A stretch of DNA of 12,294 nucleotides, from NCBI GenBank assembly GCA_030633185.1, contig DAOVTG010000055.1, forward strand, positions 1 through 12,294, in the 5' to 3' direction. Below the pieces are notes generated by a model. The model saw only the letters and a program-made list of their open reading frames with translations, had not been told where the DNA came from and did no database searches. The translations under genes and the position numbers were made by a program. Below, piece by piece: positions 6,860-12,294 of the stretch; position 1 is the first letter of the stretch, and each line of letters begins with the position of its first letter. The DNA comes from Deltaproteobacteria bacterium. GTDB lineage: Bacteria > Desulfobacterota > Anaeroferrophillalia > Anaeroferrophillales > Tharpellaceae.

Positions 6860-7762
6860 ATGATCTTGCCAACTTTTACCTCTTTTCTTACGGCTCCTGC
6901 AAAAGTCAATCTCGGTCTTAAAATTGTCCGGCGGCGGGCCGATGGCTACCATGACCTATATACCGTGATGGAGCCTGTCTCTCTGGCTGACACCCTCTAT
7001 TGTGAATTCCGGCCCGCTCCTGAAAACATTTTTTTGGTTCAATGTCCGCAGCTGATGACTCTTGATGCCAATGACAACCTGGTGGTTAAGGCGGCTCGTC
7101 TGATGGCCGAGATGGCTCGGGAGCGGGGGTGCGAGATAAAGGGGCATTGGGACTTTTTTCTTGATAAGAAAATTCCCTCCGGAGCCGGTTTGGGCGGTGG
7201 CAGCAGTAATGCAGCAGGCGTTATGACACTGCTTGACAAGTTTTACAAGCTCAATCTTAATGCCTCTGCGATGGTGAAAACCGCCGCCGAGATTGGTGCT
7301 GATGTGCCCTTTTTTATTAACCCCGGACTCTCTCTGGTCGAGGGTATTGGTGACCGTATAACGTCATTGGGAGGATCTCTGCCGCGCTACTATCTGTTCA
7401 TAAAACCACCTTTTTCCATCAATACATCATGGGCTTATGCCTCCCTCAAGGCAACTACCGAGGAGCGTACCGCAAATTATAATATCGAGCAATTTAAAGC
7501 GGCATCGACAACCGTTCAATATAGACTTGAGAACGATTTTGAAAACCCGGTTATGGCTCGTTATCCGCTGCTGGCGGAGATCAAACGGTGGCTTGCCGAT
7601 AGCCGGGGCGGGCTCGGGGCCTTAATGAGTGGCAGCGGGTCGGTGGTTTACGCCATCTATTTCGATCTGGAAACCGCAGTCCAAGCTGAAATCGCGGCCC
7701 GTCGTCGATGGCATGAGAGTGGTTGTCTCTTTTATCTGGCTCGCAACCTGATGGCGTCGTAA
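6860..7762 (+). CDS. ispE: 4-diphosphocytidyl-2-C-methyl-D-erythritol kinase
   Basis: IspE phosphorylates CDP-methylerythritol with ATP, the fourth step of the MEP route to isopentenyl diphosphate. It belongs to the GHMP kinase superfamily. Motif 1 is APAKVNLGL, with catalytic Lys15. The ATP-binding glycine loop is IPSGAGLGGGSSNAA (105-119). GADVPFF carries the catalytic Asp148. The third GHMP motif is MSGSGSVVYAIY near the C-terminus. The length of 300 residues is slightly above E. coli (283). The ATG at 6860 is the most upstream that fits the family; only a weak AGG precedes it. The last two codons and the stop lie at the left edge of a palindromic element (7757-7893), so the native C-terminus may have been reshaped by it. 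ispE next to prs is a common bacterial arrangement. Confidence 0.95.
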   Translation: MILPTFTSFLTAPAKVNLGLKIVRRRADGYHDLYTVMEPVSLADTLYCEFRPAPENIFLVQCPQLMTLDANDNLVVKAARLMAEMARERGCEIKGHWDFFLDKKIPSGAGLGGGSSNAAGVMTLLDKFYKLNLNASAMVKTAAEIGADVPFFINPGLSLVEGIGDRITSLGGSLPRYYLFIKPPFSINTSWAYASLKATTEERTANYNIEQFKAASTTVQYRLENDFENPVMARYPLLAEIKRWLADSRGGLGALMSGSGSVVYAIYFDLETAVQAEIAARRRWHESGCLFYLARNLMAS

Positions 7763-7893
7763 AAAGTTCCGATATCCTGCGATGATGAGGTTTTCCAGAC
7801 ACTCGACATACTACGTGTATGGTCTCGCGCCTGAAAAACCACATCATCTTGTCTATCGAAATTTTTACTTAGCCATCCCGCGATTTTTTTACG
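7757..7893. repeat. Long imperfect palindromic intergenic element supplying the ispE stop codon
   Basis: The core is a hairpin of about 68 nt: 7781-7800 pairs with 7829-7848 (17 of 20), narrowing to a perfect CATAC/GTATG stem (7807-7811 and 7817-7821) around the loop TACGT. Outside the core, CCGATA (7769-7774) is mirrored by TATCGA (7854-7859), and TCGTAAAAA at 7757-7765 is mirrored by TTTTTTTACGA at 7883-7893. The right half carries about 25 extra nt. The layered symmetry suggests one element rather than separate stems. Its left end includes the TAA of ispE (7760-7762). It may also end or protect ispE transcripts. No protein is encoded. I have an impression of similar intergenic elements in related genomes but cannot verify it here. 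Confidence 0.65.
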
Positions 7894-7944
7894 AATGTAT
7901 CAAGGTTCATACGAAAATAAAACAACTCTTGCTTCATATCGTGC

Positions 7945-7973
7945 TTGACTTGTGTCGCCTTTTTCTATATTAG
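7945..7973 (+). promoter_or_regulatory. Candidate promoter for tRNA-Gln and prs
   Basis: TTGACT at 7945-7950 (five of six) is followed by TATATT at 7966-7971 (five of six, 15-nt spacer) or TATTAG at 7968-7973 (four of six, 17-nt spacer). A GC-rich GGGGCGGG at 7973-7980 directly after could act as a discriminator of the kind seen at stable-RNA promoters. The start would be about 20 nt before the mature tRNA. Confidence 0.55.
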
Positions 7974-8001
7974 GGGCGGGTCTTTTATAGAGGCTGATTC
8001 T

Positions 8002-8076
8002 AGGGGCGTCGTCAAGCGGTAAGACACAGGCTTTTGGAGCCTGCATTCGTGGGTTCGAATCCTACCGCCCCTGCCA
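8002..8076 (+). tRNA. tRNA-Gln (anticodon UUG), CCA encoded
   Basis: The cloverleaf folds fully. The 7-bp acceptor stem pairs AGGGGCG (8002-8008) with CGCCCCT (8066-8072). The D stem is GTC/GAC (8011-8013 and 8023-8025). The anticodon stem CAGGC/GCCTG (8027-8031 and 8039-8043) encloses the loop TTTTGGA with anticodon TTG at 8034-8036. The T arm has GTGGG, the loop TTCGAAT and CCTAC (8049-8065, one G-U pair). Discriminator G8073 and the encoded CCA (8074-8076) follow. The weak A-U first pair resembles the weak first pair of known glutamine tRNAs. It reads CAA and, by wobble, CAG codons. Confidence 0.96.
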
Positions 8077-8147
8077 TGGTTTATGCCTCTCTCTACTCCC
8101 TCTGTTTTATAAATAGACAATATACAAAAAACTTGGCGTTACAGCGT

Positions 8148-9086
8148 ATGGAACGACTGAAAATTTTTGGCGGTAATTCTAATCCGTTGCTTACCAATGC
8201 TTTGTGCAAAGATCTTTGTGAACCCTTGAGCAAAGGGGTGGTCAAACGCTTCAGTGATGGCGAGATAATGGTCGAATTGCACGAGAGCATGCGGGGTATG
8301 CATGTCTTTGTGGTTCAGTCAACCTCGGATCCAGTCAATGCCAGTCTGATGGAACTTTTGATCATTGTTGATGCCCTGAAAAGGGCTTCAGCGGCTGAGA
8401 TTACTGCGGTGATTCCCTACTACGGTTATGCCCGTCAGGATCGTAAGGTTGCCCCCCGGGCGCCAATTACGGCTAAACTGGTTGCTGATCTGCTGACCGT
8501 CGCCGGGGCTCAGAGAGTGTTGACGGTCGATCTGCATGCGGGCCAGATCCAGGGGTTTTTTGATATTCCGGTTGACCATCTCTACGCTTCGCCGGTTTTT
8601 TTATCCTATGTCAAAAACCATATAAAAGGTGATCTGGTAGTTGTCTCGCCTGATGCTGGCGGGGTTGAGAGGGCTCGCGCCTTTGCCAAGAAGCTGAAGC
8701 TTTCTCTGGCAATTATCGACAAACGGAGGGGCGGCCCCAATGTCATGGAAGTGATGAATGTTATTGGTGAGATCGAGGGCAAGACGGCGATTTTATTTGA
8801 TGATATGATCGATACAGCCGGCACCCTGACCCAAGCGGCTAATGCTCTGGTGGATAAAGGGGCGGCAGCGGTTTATGGGCTGGCTACGCATGGGGTTCTT
8901 TCCGGGCCGGCAATTGAGCGGATTGAGAAATCCAAGTTAGAGAGAGTTATTATTACCGATACAATTTCCCCCAATGATCGTACCAAGGCGTGTGCCAAAA
9001 TTGAAGTTCTTTCCGTCTCTTCGTTATTGGCCGATGCCATCAAACGGATCTATTTTGGTGATTCGGTCAGTGCTTTGTTCGGTTGA
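8148..9086 (+). CDS. prs: Ribose-phosphate pyrophosphokinase (PRPP synthetase)
   Basis: The enzyme transfers pyrophosphate from ATP to ribose 5-phosphate, making PRPP for purine, pyrimidine, histidine, tryptophan and NAD synthesis. The 312 residues fit class I enzymes. Visible sites are the flexible-loop region YYGYARQDRK (91-100), catalytic His130 in TVDLHAGQIQGFF, SPDAGGVERA (167-176) and the PRPP-binding loop FDDMIDTAGTL (217-227). The loop after KRR reads GGPNVMEVMN, a small departure from the more usual RPKANV type. I chose the ATG at 8148, which opens MERLKIFGGN as in the family; longer in-frame starts run back into the tRNA. No clear Shine-Dalgarno precedes it. The gene begins 71 nt after the tRNA and probably shares its transcript. 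PRPP also feeds the purine route ending in PurA. Confidence 0.96.
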   Translation: MERLKIFGGNSNPLLTNALCKDLCEPLSKGVVKRFSDGEIMVELHESMRGMHVFVVQSTSDPVNASLMELLIIVDALKRASAAEITAVIPYYGYARQDRKVAPRAPITAKLVADLLTVAGAQRVLTVDLHAGQIQGFFDIPVDHLYASPVFLSYVKNHIKGDLVVVSPDAGGVERARAFAKKLKLSLAIIDKRRGGPNVMEVMNVIGEIEGKTAILFDDMIDTAGTLTQAANALVDKGAAAVYGLATHGVLSGPAIERIEKSKLERVIITDTISPNDRTKACAKIEVLSVSSLLADAIKRIYFGDSVSALFG

Positions 9087-9123
9087 TTGTGGGTTTTATA
9101 TTTTAAGTTAATATTTCGTTTAA

Positions 9124-9143
9124 AAAATCGGTAAGCCGATTTT
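9124..9143 (+). other. Perfect hairpin in the rplY leader
   Basis: AAAATCGG (9124-9131) and CCGATTTT (9136-9143) form a perfect 8-bp stem with the tetraloop TAAG. It ends about 10 nt before the strong AAGGAGGAT ribosome site of rplY (9153-9161). The T-run is part of the stem and the stem is A/T-rich, so it could be a weak intrinsic terminator or attenuator between prs and rplY, or an RNA landmark for control of rplY. E. coli rplY is known to be autogenously controlled, but that control need not be conserved here. Confidence 0.5.
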
Positions 9144-9170
9144 CCGTTGTTTAAGGAGGATGTAAGGGTC

Positions 9171-9821
9171 ATGGCAATTGCAGAATTGGCAGTTGAAACA
9201 AGAACTGAGAATGGTAAAGGATACGCTCGTAAGCTGCGTCGTACGGGTAAGATTCCGGCGGTACGCTATGGCAGGCAGTGCCCGGTCTCTATCTACGCGG
9301 TTGACCGTCTGGTCATGGAGCGTTTTTTAAGTGAAGGTGGATCCAGCTCACTGGTGGCGCTTGATGTCGATGGTGCCGGACAAAATGATGACCTGCTCTC
9401 AATTGTCAAGGATATCCAGCGGGATCCGGTAAGCGGCCGGATCATTCATGCCGATTTTTACGGAGTTCGTTATGGTGAGCCTATTATAGTAGAAGTGCCG
9501 TTGGTTTTTGAAGGAAAGGCTGCGGGGGTTCTCGAAGGTGGGTTGCTCCAGCCAGCACGACGTTCTCTTGAGATACGTTGCTTGCCCCGGCAGATCCCGG
9601 AAAATATTGTGGTTGATGTGACGGCCTTAGGAATTGGTGATGCGATTCATGTCAATGATCTCGAAGCTGAAGGGGTTGAGTTTACGGCAACCGCTAATTT
9701 CACCATTGTTACGGTTCAGAATATTATTGCCGCTGAGGTTGAAGCAGTTGATGAAGAGGCTGTTGAAGGTGAGGGTGTTGAGGGTGAAGAGGGTGCAGAG
9801 GCTGAAGCTGCAGCTGAGTAG
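9171..9821 (+). CDS. rplY: 50S ribosomal protein L25, general stress protein CTC type
   Basis: This is a 5S rRNA-binding protein of the large ribosomal subunit. The long two-domain CTC/TL5 form is seen, at 216 residues. The N-terminal L25 domain (1-95) holds GKGYARKLRRTGKIPAVRYG (15-34) and VKDIQRDPVSGRIIHADFY (79-97). The TL5 C-terminal domain (about 100-185) contains GVLEGGLLQ and LPENI-like RQIPENIVVDV. An acidic low-complexity tail of Glu, Ala and Gly (about 188-216) follows, which is common in this subfamily. The ATG at 9171 matches the family opening; AAGGAGGAT lies about 10 nt upstream. A TTG at 9147 is in frame but lies upstream of that site. pth follows after 21 nt, a common pairing of translation genes. 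Confidence 0.95.
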   Translation: MAIAELAVETRTENGKGYARKLRRTGKIPAVRYGRQCPVSIYAVDRLVMERFLSEGGSSSLVALDVDGAGQNDDLLSIVKDIQRDPVSGRIIHADFYGVRYGEPIIVEVPLVFEGKAAGVLEGGLLQPARRSLEIRCLPRQIPENIVVDVTALGIGDAIHVNDLEAEGVEFTATANFTIVTVQNIIAAEVEAVDEEAVEGEGVEGEEGAEAEAAAE

Positions 9822-9842
9822 TTTTTCTCTAAGTCGTCGTTG

Positions 9843-10442
9843 ATGGTGAACCATCTTTTAATTATCGGACTCGGCAATCCGGGTTTGGAATATATGGAGA
9901 CGCGCCATAATTTTGGCTTTATGTGTCTCGATTCTCTGCAAAAAAAAATAGTTCCACCAAGCTCTTTTAAATACGAAAATGACTATCAGGCTGAGATCGT
10001 CGGCGGGAAACTGGCAGGTGTATCGGTAGGGTTGATTAAACCCCAGACTTTTATGAATCTCAGCGGCAGGACGGTTCAGGCCCTTTTGGCCGATCATCCT
10101 GCCCTGGATCCGCAAAAAATTGTGGTTGTTCATGATGACCTGGATCTTCCGTTGGGTCGCATCAAATTGAAGAATGGCGGCGGCAGCGGCGGTCATAATG
10201 GAATCAGTTCGCTGATTGAAGGATTAGGTAGTCCCGATTTTTTGCGCCTGCGTCTCGGTATCAGCGGGGCTATACGGGGCGCTGATACCGTAGATTATGT
10301 CCTTTCACCTTTTTTGGAGAGTGAGAAAAAGGTTGTTCTTGAGGTTCTTGAAAAATCGGTGACGGGTTTGCTGTTGCTGCTGACCTCGGGGGTCACGGTG
10401 GCCATGAATCAGATCAATCGCCGGGTTGTTGAATCGACTTAG
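9843..10442 (+). CDS. pth: Peptidyl-tRNA hydrolase
   Basis: Pth cleaves the ester bond of peptidyl-tRNAs that fall off the ribosome, recycling tRNA. It is essential in most bacteria. The 199-residue length is normal. Conserved sites are Asn12 in LGNPG, catalytic His22 in TRHNFGF, KPQTFMNLSG (66-75) with Asn72, Asp98 in HDDLDLPLG, and GGSGGHNGISS. The choice among TTG 9840, ATG 9843 and GTG 9846 is open; ATG is preferred as the strongest codon, and no good Shine-Dalgarno distinguishes them. Translation may be coupled to rplY, whose stop is 21 nt upstream. A T-run follows the stop codon but without a stem. Confidence 0.96.
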   Translation: MVNHLLIIGLGNPGLEYMETRHNFGFMCLDSLQKKIVPPSSFKYENDYQAEIVGGKLAGVSVGLIKPQTFMNLSGRTVQALLADHPALDPQKIVVVHDDLDLPLGRIKLKNGGGSGGHNGISSLIEGLGSPDFLRLRLGISGAIRGADTVDYVLSPFLESEKKVVLEVLEKSVTGLLLLLTSGVTVAMNQINRRVVEST

Positions 10443-10527
10443 TTTTTTCGGCTATGAGAACTATTTTGTAGTTTGTTATATGTAGGGAACAGTAAGTTTC
10501 TTTAACCAAAATCGTATCACCAAAACA

Positions 10528-10535
10528 AAGGAGGG
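10528..10535 (+). promoter_or_regulatory. Strong ribosome binding site of hppA
   Basis: AAGGAGGG lies 5-6 nt before the ATG at 10541. It decides this start over the out-of-frame ATG at 10537. The rest of the 98-nt gap after pth shows no strong promoter; TATATG at 10477-10482 is a possible -10 with no good -35. Confidence 0.7.
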
Positions 10536-10540
10536 AATGT

Positions 10541-12294
10541 ATGGAAAGTTACACTATGTATGCACCTATTCTGGGGGTTATAGGCCTCCTCTTCGCCGGG
10601 GTGCTCTACTCTTATGTCGTCAAGCAGCCCGCCGGTAACGACAAGATGAAGGAGATTTCGGACGCAATTCATTCAGGAGCCATGGCTTTCTTAAGACGTG
10701 AATATAAGATCCTGGCGGTCTTTGTTGTCGTCGTTTTTGCGCTTCTCTATGGTCTGCTTGGTGAGCAGACTGCCTACGCTTTCTTAGGTGGAGCTCTTTG
10801 TTCGGTTTTCGCCGGCTATTTTGGTATGGTTGCCGCAACCCGGGCCAATGTTCGGACCTCTGCCGCCGCTAATGAGTCGGGCCAGGCCAAAGCCTTGAGT
10901 GTCGCTTTTAACGGCGGTGCGGTTATGGGCATGTCGGTCGCCGCCCTGGGTCTGATCGGGGTTGGTATTCTTTTCTACCTCTATGGCGGTTCTCCGGAAA
11001 CCTCAACTTATATCAGCGGTTTCGCTATGGGCGCCAGCTCAATCGCGTTGTTTGCTCGTATCGGTGGTGGAATCTTTACTAAAGCGGCTGATGTCGGTGC
11101 TGACCTGGTGGGTAAGGTTGAAGCCGGTATTCCGGAAGATGATCCTCGTAACCCGGCCACAATCGCTGATAACGTTGGTGACAACGTTGGTGATATTGCC
11201 GGTATGGGCGCTGACATCTTTGAATCCTATGTCGGTTCGATTATCGCGACTATCGCCATTGCCGCTACCGCTACCGGAGCTATGTATGAGACCGCCCGTT
11301 ACACTTTTATGGCTTATCCCTTAATTGTTGTCATGATCGGTATGGTAAGTTCCATCATCGGCATTCTTTCGATGAAGGTTCTGGAAAAATATGACCCGGC
11401 TGATGCCTTACGTAACTGTACCTTTATTGGTGCTGGCATCCTTCTGCTTGGTGCCTATTGGGCCGCTAAAACCATGGGTTTGCCGATTGGTGTCTTCTGG
11501 GCTCTGACTTTCGGTTGCGCCTGTGGTATCCTGATCGGGCTGACCACCGAGTATTATACCTCAGCCAAACCGATTGTCAAAATCGCTGAAGCCAGCCTGA
11601 CTGGTGCGGGCACCAACATCATCACCGGTCTTGCCGTTGGTATGGAAAGTTGTGCAATCCCGGTTCTTTTGATTTGTGCTGCTATCTATGGTTCTTTCCA
11701 TTTTATCGGTCTCTACGGTATCGGTATCGCTGCAGTTGGCATGCTGGCCACAGTTGGGGTTACCATGTCGGTTGACGCCTATGGTCCGATTGCCGATAAC
11801 GCCGGTGGAATTTCGGAGATGTGTGGTCTGGGTGAAGAGACTCGGAAAATTACTGATGGTCTCGACGCTCTGGGTAACACCACTGCCGCCATCGGTAAAG
11901 GTTTTGCCATCGGTTCCGCAGCTTTGACGGCTCTTGCTCTCTTTTCAGCTTACAGCTCAGCCGTTGGCCTGGAAGTTATTAACCTGACCAACCCGATTGT
12001 TGTTATCGGACTCTTCATCGGTGGGATTGTTCCTTACCTTTGTGGCGCTCTGACCATGTCTTCGGTGGGTAAGGCCGCTTTCGCCATGGTTGAGGAAGTT
12101 CGTCGCCAGTTTCGGGAAATTCCTGGGATCATGGAAGGTACCGGTACCCCCGAATATGATAAGTGTATTGAAATCAGTACAGATGCCTCTCTGAAAGAGA
12201 TGATTGTTCCCAGTTTGTTGGCGATTCTTGCGCCGATTGCGGTTGGTTTTTCCCTCGGTGCTGAAGCTCTGGGTGGGATGCTGGCCGGTGCAAC
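10541..12294 (+). CDS. hppA: Membrane-bound K+-dependent pyrophosphatase, ion-pumping, 3'-truncated by window edge
   Basis: This integral membrane enzyme hydrolyses pyrophosphate and pumps H+ or Na+ across the inner membrane. The frame stays open for 584 codons with no frameshift; family members are about 650-720 residues, so the C-terminal helices and third acidic motif are missing. The active site is complete in what is seen: DVGADLVGKVE (184-194), GIPEDDPRNPA (196-206), DNVGDNVGD (210-218), then GADIFESY (223-230), and SVDAYGPIADNAGG with LGNTTAAIGKG (444-454). Ala449 and Gly452 stand where K+-independent enzymes have Lys and Thr, which marks the K+-dependent class. Glu228 in FESY is at the position typical of Na+-pumping members. 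Codon choice (GGT, ATC, AAC, TTC, CGT) looks biased for high expression. Confidence 0.95.
   Translation, partial: MESYTMYAPILGVIGLLFAGVLYSYVVKQPAGNDKMKEISDAIHSGAMAFLRREYKILAVFVVVVFALLYGLLGEQTAYAFLGGALCSVFAGYFGMVAATRANVRTSAAANESGQAKALSVAFNGGAVMGMSVAALGLIGVGILFYLYGGSPETSTYISGFAMGASSIALFARIGGGIFTKAADVGADLVGKVEAGIPEDDPRNPATIADNVGDNVGDIAGMGADIFESYVGSIIATIAIAATATGAMYETARYTFMAYPLIVVMIGMVSSIIGILSMKVLEKYDPADALRNCTFIGAGILLLGAYWAAKTMGLPIGVFWALTFGCACGILIGLTTEYYTSAKPIVKIAEASLTGAGTNIITGLAVGMESCAIPVLLICAAIYGSFHFIGLYGIGIAAVGMLATVGVTMSVDAYGPIADNAGGISEMCGLGEETRKITDGLDALGNTTAAIGKGFAIGSAALTALALFSAYSSAVGLEVINLTNPIVVIGLFIGGIVPYLCGALTMSSVGKAAFAMVEEVRRQFREIPGIMEGTGTPEYDKCIEISTDASLKEMIVPSLLAILAPIAVGFSLGAEALGGMLAGA

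Noticed and set aside
7753..8014. GGCGTCGT-AA-like match at the ispE end and the tRNA 5' end as a possible attachment-site pair
   Set aside because: Only 10 of 11 bases match, the tRNA copy is at the 5' rather than 3' end, and nothing phage-like lies between.
8034..8147. Longer prs start inside the tRNA gene
   Set aside because: It would translate tRNA sequence; the conserved protein begins at 8148 with the usual N-terminus and length.
10440..10450. T-run after pth as an intrinsic terminator
   Set aside because: No stable GC-rich stem precedes it.
10962..11324. Plus-strand 120-codon open frame inside the pyrophosphatase region
   Set aside because: The other frame encodes an uninterrupted, fully conserved membrane pyrophosphatase from 10541 to the window end.

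Overview
The window is an ordinary chromosomal stretch of housekeeping genes, all on the + strand, at roughly 50% GC. The gene content and order suggest a Gram-negative, Desulfobacterota-type (former Deltaproteobacteria) bacterium. The block ispE, tRNA-Gln, prs, rplY (CTC/TL5 type), pth is one I associate with Geobacter-like genomes. A CTC-type L25 with an acidic tail and a membrane pyrophosphatase fit the same picture. This placement is inference from memory; no rRNA or other marker gene is present.

Positions 1-1260 hold the 3' end of a FetB-type (UPF0014) metal-export permease and an unrecognised membrane-anchored protein with one SH3b domain. Positions 1261-1420 are intergenic, with a plausible sigma70 promoter and a degenerate 7-bp tandem repeat. 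Positions 1421-6163 carry serA, purA, moaA and moaC with gaps of 37, 9 and 2 nt, which looks like one operon. It joins serine synthesis, AMP synthesis and the first steps of molybdenum cofactor synthesis (MoaA and MoaC together turn GTP into cyclic pyranopterin monophosphate). MoaC has a C-terminal extension of about 105 residues that I cannot assign.

Positions 6164-6370 contain a striking 23-bp imperfect inverted repeat and a candidate promoter for the next gene, a small heat shock protein (6371-6817). IspE of the MEP isoprenoid pathway follows. Its stop codon lies at the left edge of a long imperfect palindromic element (about 7757-7893) that looks like a dispersed intergenic repeat. A promoter then precedes tRNA-Gln(UUG) with an encoded CCA, followed by prs (PRPP synthesis), rplY and pth (translation). 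The last gene, running off the right edge, is a membrane-bound pyrophosphatase whose residues predict a K+-dependent and probably Na+-pumping enzyme.

I found no phage, defence, CRISPR, transposase or secondary-metabolite genes. The most interesting points are the MoaC extension, the two palindromic intergenic elements and the ion-specificity signature of the pyrophosphatase. I do not see a convincing undescribed multi-gene system here.
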